Source: CAYPJE01 sp964410945 (lineage in GTDB: Bacteria > Fidelibacterota > Marinisomatia > Marinisomatales > TCS56). From it: DNA of 64,000 nucleotides. The notes beneath the pieces were generated by a model. That model saw only the letters and a program-made list of their open reading frames with translations. It made no database searches and was not told where the DNA came from. Location of the stretch: assembly GCA_964410945.1 (NCBI GenBank), contig CAYPJE010000010.1, forward strand, positions 1 through 64,000, in the 5' to 3' direction. Position numbers and translations under genes: made by a program. Positions 8,707-17,308 of this stretch are shown here, in pieces (within the stretch, counting starts at the first letter, position 1; every line of letters begins with the position of its first letter).

Positions 8707-10247
8707 AAAGTAAACTGCAGGAACTGGAAACCCGCCGGGAACAGGCCCGACAGGGTGGTGGTCAAGCCCGGATCGATAAGCAGCACGCCAAGGGAAAACT
8801 GACCGCCCGGGAACGGATAGACCTGTTGCTGGACAAGGGCTCCTTTGTGGAGACCGATATGTTCGTTCAGCATCAGACCCACGATTTTGGTCTGGATGAA
8901 AAGAAATATCTTGGTGACGGAGTTGTAACCGGTTACGGTACGATTAAGGATCAGAAAGTTTTTATTTTTTCTCAGGATTTCACGGTTTTCGGCGGCGCTC
9001 TTTCAAAAGCCCACGCAGAAAAAATTTGTAAAATAATGGATCACGCCGGTCGGGTAGGAGCCCCGGTGATCGGACTTAATGATTCCGGTGGCGCCCGCAT
9101 CCAGGAGGGGGTTGTGAGCCTGGGAGCCTATGCGGAGATATTTCTGCGCAACACGCTCTACTCTGGTGTTGTACCACAGATTTCAGTCATTCTTGGTCCC
9201 TGTGCCGGGGGAGCGGTATACTCGCCAGCCATAACTGATTTTACGGTTATGACCCAGGGCACCAGCCATATGTTTGTTACCGGTCCCAATGTCGTCAAAA
9301 CCGTGACACACGAGGATGTAACTTTCGAGGAGCTGGGTGGAGCAATGACCCATGCTACCAAATCCGGTGTTGCTCATTTTGCCGGTGAGAACGAAGTACA
9401 TTCACTTGAGATTACAAAAAAACTGCTGAGTTATTTTCCGCCCAACAACCAGGAAGACCCGCCCTTTGTCGAAACCGACGATCCAATGGAACGTGAAGCG
9501 TTGGAGCTGGATTCAATCGTGCCGGAAAATCCCAACAAAGCCTACGATATGCATGCGGTCATAAGAGCAGTGGTCGACAAAGGAGAATTTTTAGAAGTAC
9601 ACGAGCATTACGCCCAGAATATTGTGGTGGGCTTTGGCCGCCTGGGTGGTTATTCGGTTGGAATCGTAGCCAATCATCCATCCCATCTGGCTGGCGCCCT
9701 TGATATTGACTCATCGATGAAAGGTGCCCGGTTCGTGCGGTTCTGTGACGCTTTTAATATTCCCATCATTACCTTTGAAGATGTGCCCGGGTTCCTGCCC
9801 GGCACCGATCAGGAGTGGGGCGGAATTATCAAGAACGGAGCAAAGTTACTGTATGCGTACTGCGAAGCCACCGTTCCTAAAATTACTGTTATCACCCGTA
9901 AAGCCTATGGCGGTGCTTACGATGTGATGAGCTCCAAGCATATCCGTGGTGATGTTAATCTGGCCTGGCCCTCGGCGGAAATTGCCGTGATGGGTCCCAA
10001 AGGTGCGGTAGAAATTATTTTCCGAAACGAAATTGCCGCCGCGGATGATAAGCAGGCCATGGAAAGACAACTGGCCGACGACTACCGGACCAAGTTCGCC
10101 AACCCTTATGTGGCGGCCGAATGGGGTTATCTGGATGATATCATCGAACCTCGGACAACCCGTCGACACCTGATTAACGCCCTGCAGATGCTGGAGAACA
10201 AAGTTGATTCCAATCCCCGGAAAAAGCACGGTAACATTCCACTTTAA
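8703..10247 (+). CDS. Acyl-CoA carboxylase carboxyltransferase (propionyl/methylmalonyl-CoA type)
   Basis: A 514-residue carboxyltransferase beta subunit that transfers carboxyl groups between biotin and propionyl-CoA or methylmalonyl-CoA. Family motifs include GKLTARERIDLLLDKGSF at the N terminus, the first oxyanion-hole region VIGLNDSGGARIQEGV, the GPCAGGAVYSPA turn, and the second half with FEDVPGFLPGTDQEWGGII and ITRKAYGGAYDVMSSK. Length is normal for PccB/MmdA. It overlaps the B12-domain gene by 4 bp. The sequence does not separate an ATP-dependent carboxylase from a sodium-pumping decarboxylase; the biotin and biotin-carboxylase partners are not here. Confidence 0.95.
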   Translation: MKSKLQELETRREQARQGGGQARIDKQHAKGKLTARERIDLLLDKGSFVETDMFVQHQTHDFGLDEKKYLGDGVVTGYGTIKDQKVFIFSQDFTVFGGALSKAHAEKICKIMDHAGRVGAPVIGLNDSGGARIQEGVVSLGAYAEIFLRNTLYSGVVPQISVILGPCAGGAVYSPAITDFTVMTQGTSHMFVTGPNVVKTVTHEDVTFEELGGAMTHATKSGVAHFAGENEVHSLEITKKLLSYFPPNNQEDPPFVETDDPMEREALELDSIVPENPNKAYDMHAVIRAVVDKGEFLEVHEHYAQNIVVGFGRLGGYSVGIVANHPSHLAGALDIDSSMKGARFVRFCDAFNIPIITFEDVPGFLPGTDQEWGGIIKNGAKLLYAYCEATVPKITVITRKAYGGAYDVMSSKHIRGDVNLAWPSAEIAVMGPKGAVEIIFRNEIAAADDKQAMERQLADDYRTKFANPYVAAEWGYLDDIIEPRTTRRHLINALQMLENKVDSNPRKKHGNIPL

Positions 10248-10260
10248 AAACTAAAATGCA

Positions 10261-10956
10261 ATGGATCTAAATATGGTTGATTCTGAAACCAAAGCCGGAC
10301 TTGAACTGCAATTTGCCGATAATTTTGCCAGTGAGATCTTTACCGATCTGGTGGATGCCTATATTGAAGACGGTAATTATACAAGGGCCCGATCGGTATG
10401 TGAGATCGGTCTGTCATATCATCCGGAACATCCCGACGGATTGTTTTTACTTTCCCAGATTACCATGGCTGAGAGCGATCTTGAAGGAGCAGAGAAACTG
10501 TTACAGGTTCTGCTATCAGGAGAACCGCGCCATAAACGCGGCGCTCATCTGCTGGTTACAATCCAGGAACGCTTAAGCCGGCCAGTGGAGGTATTGCGCC
10601 AGGGCTGGGAACATCTGCTGGCACTCGACCCGGAAAATTCCCAGGCACGGGTGTTTCTGAAACGCCTGGGAGTAAAGGTTTCTGAACCGGCGCCGCACCC
10701 GGCCGAAACAAAATCGGAGGAAGTTAAACCAGCATCAAAACAACCGGAAGCGGAACCAGCCGCTACAACGGGGACAATTAATACTCGGATGGCCACATTT
10801 ACCTTAATGGCGGTTCTGAAGGATCAAGGGCTTTACCACCAGGCCTTGGAAGTACTTAATGTTCTGGAAGAGAAAGGTAATGATCCGGAGCGGATCAAAA
10901 CCGAACGGGAACAAATCAATCAACAGATTCAAAACCTGGCGGGAGAGGCCGGATAA
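10261..10956 (+). CDS. TPR-like protein of unknown function
   Basis: A 231-residue cytosolic protein. Residues 10-140 hold three to four TPR-like helices (FTDLVDAYIEDGNYTRARSV, then GLFLLSQITMAESDLEGAEK). A Pro/Glu/Ala-rich linker follows (about 145-170), and then a short C-terminal helical repeat (TFTLMAVLKDQGLYHQALEV). The gene starts 13 bp after the carboxylase stop and ends 15 bp before the peptidase gene, so it belongs to the same transcript. No specific function can be assigned. Confidence 0.8.
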   Translation: MDLNMVDSETKAGLELQFADNFASEIFTDLVDAYIEDGNYTRARSVCEIGLSYHPEHPDGLFLLSQITMAESDLEGAEKLLQVLLSGEPRHKRGAHLLVTIQERLSRPVEVLRQGWEHLLALDPENSQARVFLKRLGVKVSEPAPHPAETKSEEVKPASKQPEAEPAATTGTINTRMATFTLMAVLKDQGLYHQALEVLNVLEEKGNDPERIKTEREQINQQIQNLAGEAG

Positions 10957-10971
10957 ATTAGAGGGCGATTA

Positions 10972-12048
10972 ATGACGGACGTCAATTTTTTACGAAGACA
11001 GGATAAACTGAGATCGGTTCTGGCCGAGCAGGAACTGGATGGAATGCTGGTTACCAACTTAACCAATGTACGCTATTTATCGGGTTTCACCGGTTCGGCA
11101 GGAACTTTGTTAATTCTGCCTGAGCGACAGTTGTTTTTCTCGGACGGACGCTATATGGAACAGTCCAAACACCAGGTGAAGGGATTTGAACGGATCATCG
11201 GTAGTGATCCTCATCTGAAGATGATGCGGGACCAGCGATTGGTACCGGAGGGACTTTCCCTGGCCTTTGAAGGTGATTTCGTCAATGTAAACATGTTTGG
11301 CACAATGGACGATTATTTTGCTGTGGACTGGGAACCAACCAGCCGGATCGTGGAAGAAATCGCTGCCATTAAGGATGCTTCAGAGATAGAATTGATCCGT
11401 AAAGCAGTGGAAATTACCGATCGCACTTTTGAAGAAATATTACCACTGCTGAAAATAGGTGTTACCGAGAAAACAATCGCTAATGCCATTCGCAATAAAT
11501 ACTATGAATACGGCGACGGTGAAGGTTTTGATACTATTATTGCCGGCGGACCGAACAGTGCCCTGCCACATGCCAAGCCAACCGACCGGCCGTTTCAGAG
11601 TGGTGATTTTGTTGTCATTGACACCGGCGCATTGTTCAAGGGTTATACAGCTGACATGACGCGTACTGTTTTGATTGGTGAAGCTACCGATAAACACCAC
11701 GAAATTTATTCGATAGTCAAAAAATCACAACGGGCCGGCTGTGATTCGATCAAAGCTGGTGTGCATTGTAAAATACCAGATGATGCCACCCGCGATGTCA
11801 TAACCAAAGCCGGGTATGGGGATTATTACATCCATGGGACTGGCCATGGAATCGGCTTGGAAGTCCATACAATTCCGCGGATGAGCCAGATCAGCGAAGA
11901 TGTATTACACGAGAATTATGTTGTGACAGTCGAACCTGGTATTTACCTGGAAGGCTGGAATGGAGTGCGGATCGAAGATGATGTAATTGTGAAGAAGGAC
12001 GGCTGTGAAATATTGAATCAAACCACTAAGGAGTTGCTGATACTTTAG
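10972..12048 (+). CDS. M24 family metallopeptidase (Xaa-Pro aminopeptidase/prolidase type)
   Basis: A 358-residue cytosolic peptidase that removes residues N-terminal to proline. The creatinase N-terminal domain covers about residues 8-130 (NVRYLSGFTGSAG), and the pita-bread catalytic domain the rest. All five metal ligands are visible: D and D in IDTGALFKGYTADMTRT, H in GTGHGIGLEVHT, E in TVEPGIYLEG and E in GVRIEDDV. GAGGG lies 7 bases before the ATG. It is the last gene of the run beginning at 8302; the next start is 30 bp downstream. Confidence 0.95.
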   Translation: MTDVNFLRRQDKLRSVLAEQELDGMLVTNLTNVRYLSGFTGSAGTLLILPERQLFFSDGRYMEQSKHQVKGFERIIGSDPHLKMMRDQRLVPEGLSLAFEGDFVNVNMFGTMDDYFAVDWEPTSRIVEEIAAIKDASEIELIRKAVEITDRTFEEILPLLKIGVTEKTIANAIRNKYYEYGDGEGFDTIIAGGPNSALPHAKPTDRPFQSGDFVVIDTGALFKGYTADMTRTVLIGEATDKHHEIYSIVKKSQRAGCDSIKAGVHCKIPDDATRDVITKAGYGDYYIHGTGHGIGLEVHTIPRMSQISEDVLHENYVVTVEPGIYLEGWNGVRIEDDVIVKKDGCEILNQTTKELLIL

Positions 12049-12078
12049 CGCGCTCCTTAAATCAATGGGGAGTATTTA

Positions 12079-12828
12079 ATGACACAATTACGTGATATTT
12101 ATTCGGCTCCGGAGCTGTACGATGCCCTGCACTGGTGGAAGACCAATGATCAGGATTTTATTGGTGATTGGGCAGCCGGAGTAGGGGGTCCGGCCCTGGA
12201 ACTAGCCTGTGGTACCGGGCGGCTGGCGTTGCCGGTTTTGCATCGTGGACTGAAATACACAGGAATAGAACTCAGTCCTGAATACGTGCGGGTGGCGCAG
12301 AAAAAACTGGCGACCTATAATAATCGGGCCCGGATCGTCCAGGGTGATATGCGCAGTTTTGATCTGGGACAGAAGTATAAGTCGATCTTTATCGGTTTTA
12401 ATTCCTTTCTCCATCTGAAAACCGATGAAGATGCTCTGGCCTGCCTGAATTGTGTCCGTGAGCACCTCAGTCCAATCGGACGTTTTTTGCTGGAAGTATT
12501 CATTCCCGATCCTGTGTTCCTGTACACCGAAAAAAGTTTTGCCGATGATGTTACCAGTTTTGCCCATCCGGATGGTGGATATTGTACGGTAAAAGAAACA
12601 AATCAGTACGATCCGGAAACTGAAATTAATTCGATTAAATGGTATTTTTACCGGCCCCTGATCGAGGAACCGGAATGCTTTGAGTTTGACATGCGGATGT
12701 ATTACCCCGACACTCTTGACCGCCTGCTGAATCAGGCCGGTCTGAAAGTGCTGGCAAAATATGGTAACCGTGAAAAAGAGCCTCTGAATGAAGAAAGTCC
12801 CTTACAGATTTATGAATGCGGAATATGA
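12079..12828 (+). CDS. Class I SAM-dependent methyltransferase
   Basis: A 249-residue protein with a Rossmann methyltransferase core. Motif I is ALELACGTGRLALPVL around residue 39, followed by the acidic ribose-binding position in YTGIELSPEYV and a VQGDMRSFDL motif. The C-terminal half has a beta-rich cap (INSIKWYFYRPL), as seen in small-molecule methyltransferases. The substrate is unknown. It overlaps the HAD gene by 4 bp, and that gene in turn overlaps ubiE, so the three are probably translated from one message. Confidence 0.85.
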   Translation: MTQLRDIYSAPELYDALHWWKTNDQDFIGDWAAGVGGPALELACGTGRLALPVLHRGLKYTGIELSPEYVRVAQKKLATYNNRARIVQGDMRSFDLGQKYKSIFIGFNSFLHLKTDEDALACLNCVREHLSPIGRFLLEVFIPDPVFLYTEKSFADDVTSFAHPDGGYCTVKETNQYDPETEINSIKWYFYRPLIEEPECFEFDMRMYYPDTLDRLLNQAGLKVLAKYGNREKEPLNEESPLQIYECGI

Positions 12829-13439
12829 ATCAGATAAAGACATTGTTTTTTGACTTAGGTGGTGTGCTGCTTGAACTATGCGTGGATTCTACTGTTGATA
12901 TGCTGGCCCACCGCAGCGGTCTGAATCGCCAGGTTGTAGAACAGGCCTTCCCACTGGATGATTACTATCGTTATGAGCGTGGTGAGATGGATGAAGACCG
13001 GTTTTTCAGACTATGGAATGCGTCCATTGGTTCTGAGCGGCTGACTGATAATGATTTTTTTGAAGCCTGGGATTTATTGGTGGGTAATGAGCTGGAGACG
13101 GTAGCAATAATGAGAAAGCTGCAGCGCCAGTTTAAAGTATATATCCTGTCAAATACCAATGATTTCCATATCCGTAGTCTGACACCCAGATTTGATTTCT
13201 TTGAGCAGGTTGACGGTCGGATTTATTCCTATCGGTTAGGGTGCCGGAAACCGGAGTCAAGGATATTTGAACTGGCACTGGAACAATCTGGCGGTACGGC
13301 CCGTGAAAGTCTATTCATCGATGATATGCCGGTGAATGTGGAGGCGGCCCATAATCTGGGTTTCCATACCATCCTTTTCACTGGAGTAGATGATTTAAAG
13401 AACGAACTGAAACTACTGGGTATCGACGAATTTGAATGA
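12825..13439 (+). CDS. HAD-superfamily hydrolase (IA subfamily)
   Basis: A 204-residue haloacid dehalogenase-like phosphatase. Motif I is FFDLGGVLLE, with Gly in place of the second Asp as in YihX-type enzymes. Motif II is YILSNTND, motif III lies in the GCRKPESRIF segment, and motif IV is FIDDMPVNVEAA. The start is the ATG at 12825 inside an ATGA overlap with the methyltransferase stop; an in-frame ATG 9 bases upstream is less likely. Its stop overlaps the TTG start region of ubiE. The substrate is unknown, most likely a phosphorylated metabolite. Confidence 0.9.
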   Translation: MNQIKTLFFDLGGVLLELCVDSTVDMLAHRSGLNRQVVEQAFPLDDYYRYERGEMDEDRFFRLWNASIGSERLTDNDFFEAWDLLVGNELETVAIMRKLQRQFKVYILSNTNDFHIRSLTPRFDFFEQVDGRIYSYRLGCRKPESRIFELALEQSGGTARESLFIDDMPVNVEAAHNLGFHTILFTGVDDLKNELKLLGIDEFE

Positions 13440-14148
13440 ATTTATTCACCGGGGGCAGGATAAAAAAAGCCAGAATAAGGCCCTCTTTTCCGCTATTGCC
13501 AGGCGCTATGATTTCCTGAATCACTTTCTAAGTCTTGGCATCGACCTCTATTGGCGCCGGATGCTGGTTCGATCCCTGCCTGAAAATCTAACCGGTCCAG
13601 TGTTGGATGTTGCCACCGGTACCGGCGACCTGGCTTTTACATTACTGCAGGCCTTTCCTGACCTGAAATTGATTGGTGCGGATAATACACCGGCGATGCT
13701 GGAACTGGCCCGAAATAAAATGGAAAAGCGGCAGGTGTTTTTCGAAACAATCGAAAGCGATGCTGAAAACCTGTCATTTGAGACCGGTTCTTTTGAGGCT
13801 GTGACTATAGCTTTCGGCCTGCGGAATATTGGGTTTTACAGCGATGCTCTGATAGAATTTCACCGGGTTATGAGCCCGGGTGGTCAGTTGAGGATTCTGG
13901 AGTTCGGCCAACCGGAAGGTAGAATCTTCGGTCCACTGTACAGTTTTTATTTCCATCGGATTCTGCCCTATCTTGGCATGCTGATTTCACGCTCCAGGGC
14001 TTACCGCTACCTCCCGGAATCAGTAGATAATTTTCCGCCGCGCCCGGAATTGCACAATCTGCTGGAAAAAGCTGGTTTTACCGAGATAATAATCCGACAG
14101 TTGACTGGCGGTATCGTATCATTGGTAACGGCTGTTAAAGCGGAATAA
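13432..14148 (+). CDS. ubiE: Demethylmenaquinone methyltransferase (UbiE/MenG)
   Basis: Catalyses the last step of menaquinone synthesis, C-methylation of demethylmenaquinone. The 238 residues show family motifs: ARRYDFLNHFLSLGIDLYWR at the N terminus, SAM motif I VLDVATGTGDLAF, AFGLRNIGFY and the C-terminal ending near GGIVSLVTAVKAE. The start is a TTG at 13432, overlapping the HAD stop by 8 bp; the nearby ATG at 13436 is in another frame. This implies coupled translation. It points to a respiratory, menaquinone-using organism. It converges with the redoxin gene on the minus strand with only 2 bp between stops. Confidence 0.94.
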   Translation: MNEFIHRGQDKKSQNKALFSAIARRYDFLNHFLSLGIDLYWRRMLVRSLPENLTGPVLDVATGTGDLAFTLLQAFPDLKLIGADNTPAMLELARNKMEKRQVFFETIESDAENLSFETGSFEAVTIAFGLRNIGFYSDALIEFHRVMSPGGQLRILEFGQPEGRIFGPLYSFYFHRILPYLGMLISRSRAYRYLPESVDNFPPRPELHNLLEKAGFTEIIIRQLTGGIVSLVTAVKAE

Positions 14149-14150
14149 GC

Positions 14151-14744
14151 TCAAAATTTAATTGAGCACCCCAGGGCTTTCGTGGCCGGTTCGGCAATTA
14201 CTTCTCCTGCCAGCATGGCATCCAGGGCGTCTGCCAGATAAGTTTGTTCAACCTTTTCCGGCTTGCGGGCATTATCGTCAATTGCACCGCGGTAGACCAA
14301 TTTACCGGTTTTATCAAACAGGAAAATATGGGGTGTCCGGGTGGCGCCAAACGCCTTGGCGAGTTCGGAGTTTTCATCTAACGTATAGAAGAAATTATAG
14401 TCGTTATCTTTGGCGTGGACCTGCATATCTTCCAGGTTGTCACCTTTTTCACGATAGGCTTCATTTGAGTTGACCGCCACGATACCAATCCCCTTTGGCT
14501 GATATTCACTCGCCAAGGTTACATAGCGATCCTGCCAGGCGATGACCCAGGGGCAGGTATTGCAGGAGAAGATAACCAGTAATCCCTCTTTCCCGGCCAC
14601 ATCATTCAGGCTGATATGATTACCGCTGATCTCGGGCATTTTCTGATCAGCCAGCGGAATCGCCGATCCCAGAGTCAATTCCTCTGCCGATACAAGATTG
14701 AAAGCTAATCCCCCGATTAGAATTACATACATTAATCGTTTCAT
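14151..14744 (-). CDS. Exported thioredoxin-family (AhpC/TSA-like) protein
   Basis: A 197-residue redoxin with an N-terminal signal peptide (MKRLMYVILIGGLAFNLVSA), so it acts outside the cytoplasm. The redox site is CNTCPW near residue 65; the family ends in GCSIKF, and this protein ends exactly so. Strands IVAVNSNEA and the cis-proline loop TRTPHIFLF are present. GGAG precedes the ATG by 6 bases. It starts 10 bp after the TlpA-like gene, so the pair is cotranscribed. A role in periplasmic thiol redox or peroxide defence is likely; the exact substrate is unknown. Confidence 0.9.
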   Translation of the reverse strand: MKRLMYVILIGGLAFNLVSAEELTLGSAIPLADQKMPEISGNHISLNDVAGKEGLLVIFSCNTCPWVIAWQDRYVTLASEYQPKGIGIVAVNSNEAYREKGDNLEDMQVHAKDNDYNFFYTLDENSELAKAFGATRTPHIFLFDKTGKLVYRGAIDDNARKPEKVEQTYLADALDAMLAGEVIAEPATKALGCSIKF

Positions 14745-14754
14745 GGTTACTCCG

Positions 14755-15249
14755 TTAGTTGATTAAAGCTTTTTCAATGGCTGTGCGAAAACGGATTTCT
14801 TTTTCAGCTCCTTCCCAATAATCGATTACTTCACCTTCCGATTTGCTGAAAACCAGGGTAAAAGGAACAGCACCGGTCCATTTTGGGTGGATAGTATTGA
14901 TGAAATCGTTGTCGTTCCCGTCAGTTTTGAGAAATGATAAACCGGTTACCCCCTGTAATTCTAAAAAGGTTTGCACCTGGTTCCGGGAATCAGTGAAATC
15001 GACACTTATAAAATAGGTCTTCAATCCTTGACTGAAATATTCCTTGTCGAGGGCGACGATCAACGGAAACTCCTCCACACAAGGCTGGCACCAGGTGGCC
15101 CAGAAATTTATCAGAACAGCTTCCCGGCCCGAATGGACTTCAATTGATTGCAGGATCTGATCGGCGGTGGTTTCAGTCAATGATAATGTTGGCCGCTCGC
15201 AGGAGGCTAGGAACATGAATACTGTCAGCAGGAGATATTTGGATTTCAT
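14755..15249 (-). CDS. TlpA-like thioredoxin lipoprotein
   Basis: A 164-residue membrane-anchored thiol-disulfide oxidoreductase. The N terminus (MKSKYLLLTVFMFLASC) is a lipoprotein signal with lipobox cysteine. The thioredoxin fold carries WATWCQPCVEEFP, the classic WCxxC active site. The cis-proline region is GAVPFTLVF. The ATG at 15249 is preferred over an upstream in-frame start at 15276 because it places the signal peptide at the N terminus. It is immediately upstream of a second exported redoxin. Likely reduces disulfides of cell-envelope proteins. Confidence 0.9.
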   Translation of the reverse strand: MKSKYLLLTVFMFLASCERPTLSLTETTADQILQSIEVHSGREAVLINFWATWCQPCVEEFPLIVALDKEYFSQGLKTYFISVDFTDSRNQVQTFLELQGVTGLSFLKTDGNDNDFINTIHPKWTGAVPFTLVFSKSEGEVIDYWEGAEKEIRFRTAIEKALIN

Positions 15250-15332
15250 ATGTGTCACCAGTATCCCCCGCCACAAATTTGAATACGGTTAAGTGCCTTA
15301 TACCAGGTAAACTCGAATTTGTTCAACCTGTT

Positions 15333-16607
15333 TTATAATTCAGTTTTCAGCACTACCACTTCAGCCAACTTTTCCTCCGGAAATATCGATCCGTCAGACT
15401 CTGATGATCGTAACTGGCTATTGGCCAGATAATAGAACATACTGTCAACGATTGTTCCGGTTGTGGGTATGATAAAATGGGGATTCCCGTATTCAATTGT
15501 CTCAGACTTTAAGACAGTGTCACCGCCGGTATTCAAATAAAACCGGCTAATCCGTGCGAGGCCGTTTTGAACTGCCACCAGTGAATTGTCGTGAAAATAT
15601 AGCCCGTCAATACCTACGGTGGTGACATTTTCAGGCTGTTTCAACGGCCGGTAGGTCGCAGATACAATATCTACCAACACCACACCCTGAATAGCTCCAG
15701 CCATATAGAATGATTTCTGATCCGGGTGCAGGGCAATGCCATTGGGATAAGTGAAATCACCTGATTGCAGGAATAATTCCAGTTGGTCGTTATCGCGTCG
15801 GATACGGTAAATACTGCCGGTGGTTGAATCGGTGACATAGACATCGCCGTTTTTCAGAATTATTATATCATTGAAAAGATGCTCATGTTCTTCTTCAAAT
15901 ATGGTGTATTTCTTAATCAGTTGTCCGGTTTCAAGGTTGTACTTGAAAATTCCAGCCCAACCCATCTCGGCTGGATCATAGCCACGGTTGTTTGGTGAAC
16001 TGACCTGACTGCAAACCCACAGTTCCCCACGTTCCGCATCGACCTTCATCCCGGTCACCGGACGGAGGCCATTCTGCCCCTCGGCCGTGAAATCATAATG
16101 CAAACCATTCTGATCGACCTTGATTATCTTTGATTTATACAGGCTGCCGATGAAAAAGCCGCCATCCAGCGGATTGTATGCCATTCCTTCGGGGATTAAA
16201 TCCTTCTCCGGGATTGTGAATGCCAGGTCGCTGCTTGATACAGGCTGGTTTAGGGCTTGTGAGCGTTTCAGCAGTCGTTGGAAATCCGGACGGGATTTCA
16301 GGCTGGCAAGGTCCGGATCCTGGTCCGCGTTGAAGCCGATCCCCATTTGCAGGCTTGACTCCAGTTTTTCCAATGCTGCCTCACCTTTTCCGTTCAAGGC
16401 ATAAGCGCAGGCCAGGTTGTAGGTGGTGAAAGGGGAGTTGGGTGCGATTGCATACAACTTTTCCATATATCCCAACCAGGAACCATAATCCTGATTCTGG
16501 TAAGCTGTATTGGCTTTCTGGTTCAGTACCTGGGGTGTATCAATTTCAGTAGTACAGGCTGTCAGAACCAGTACCAGTGTGATACCAACAATAAAGTCAA
16601 TTTTCAT
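15333..16607 (-). CDS. Lipoprotein with TPR and SMP-30/NHL-like beta-propeller
   Basis: A 424-residue exported protein. The lipobox cysteine is in LVLVLTACTTE near residue 19. Residues about 30-120 are TPR-like (NTAYQNQDYGSWLGYMEKLY; TYNLACAYALNGKGEAALEK). From about 135 to the end are six-bladed propeller repeats of the gluconolactonase/SMP-30 type (IPEGMAYNPLDGGFFIGSL, DIIILKNGDVYVTDSTTGS, YPNGIALHPDQKSFYMAG). GAGGGGAG lies just before the ATG. It sits 11 bp after pcm. Such propellers bind sugars or metals or act as lactonases; no catalytic residue can be assigned safely. Confidence 0.8.
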   Translation of the reverse strand: MKIDFIVGITLVLVLTACTTEIDTPQVLNQKANTAYQNQDYGSWLGYMEKLYAIAPNSPFTTYNLACAYALNGKGEAALEKLESSLQMGIGFNADQDPDLASLKSRPDFQRLLKRSQALNQPVSSSDLAFTIPEKDLIPEGMAYNPLDGGFFIGSLYKSKIIKVDQNGLHYDFTAEGQNGLRPVTGMKVDAERGELWVCSQVSSPNNRGYDPAEMGWAGIFKYNLETGQLIKKYTIFEEEHEHLFNDIIILKNGDVYVTDSTTGSIYRIRRDNDQLELFLQSGDFTYPNGIALHPDQKSFYMAGAIQGVVLVDIVSATYRPLKQPENVTTVGIDGLYFHDNSLVAVQNGLARISRFYLNTGGDTVLKSETIEYGNPHFIIPTTGTIVDSMFYYLANSQLRSSESDGSIFPEEKLAEVVVLKTEL

Positions 16608-16618
16608 TTCTCCCCTCT

Positions 16619-17260
16619 TTATTTTTCCACCAGCGGTACAAACCGAACACCAAGAGATCGCCGGGTGGTTAGATTTCCATTTTCATCTTTTCTGAAAATT
16701 TCCAGGTTCTGGCAGAAAAGAGAAGAACCGACCGGTGCCACCATTCGTCCTCCTGGCGCCAATTGTTCAGTTAGTTGGCTTGGAATTTTCCGGGCCGCTG
16801 CAGTGACGAGAATTCTATCAAAAGGCGCTTCAGCAGGCCAGCCCAGGCGACCATTACCACGGTGAATATCTATATTTGTGTACCCAAGTTCGGTGAGTAT
16901 CTGCCGCGATTTCTCGACTAATTCCGGTATTATCTCCAGTGAGATAACTTCCGTAGCCAGGCTGGCCAGAACGGCAGTCTGATAGCCGCAACCGGTTCCG
17001 ATTTCCAAAACGCGGTGCTGTTGCTCAACCTGTAGTAGCTCAGTCATATATGCCACGATATACGGTTGACTGATTGTTTGGTCATAGCCGATGGGCACGG
17101 GATGGTCCTCATAGGCAAAGATTTGATGTTTTTTATCGACAAATCTATGCCGTGGAATGTTGCGCATCGCATTGAGAACCGTTGGATTCTGAATGCCCCT
17201 GCGGATCAATTGGTTATTAACCATCAATTCGCGGGCCGCGATTAGGTTGGTGCTTGCCAC
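16619..17260 (-). CDS. pcm: Protein-L-isoaspartate O-methyltransferase
   Basis: Repairs damaged proteins by methylating L-isoaspartyl residues. Family motifs are MVNNQLIRRGIQ, PRHRFVD, the GYDQTISQPYIVA block, SAM motif I VLEIGTGCGYQTAVLA, and the ending GVRFVPLV. The start is uncertain. The frame is open to a TTG at 17308, but a GTG at 17260 has AGGA 9 bases before it and gives 213 residues, close to family length; an ATG at 17224 is also possible. The gene is divergent from the phosphodiesterase gene, whose start lies within 50-90 bp, so the promoters must overlap coding sequence. Confidence 0.93.
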   Translation of the reverse strand: MASTNLIAARELMVNNQLIRRGIQNPTVLNAMRNIPRHRFVDKKHQIFAYEDHPVPIGYDQTISQPYIVAYMTELLQVEQQHRVLEIGTGCGYQTAVLASLATEVISLEIIPELVEKSRQILTELGYTNIDIHRGNGRLGWPAEAPFDRILVTAAARKIPSQLTEQLAPGGRMVAPVGSSLFCQNLEIFRKDENGNLTTRRSLGVRFVPLVEK

Positions 17261-17308
17261 TGAGCGATATCCTGGTAAACTTCCTGGGTCTAATTTAAGG
17301 AAATTCAA

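Noticed and set aside
14149..14167. GCTCAA/TTGAGC hairpin between the convergent ubiE and redoxin genes
   Set aside because: It overlaps the coding end of the redoxin gene, has a short 6-bp stem and no clear T-run. Too weak to call a terminator.
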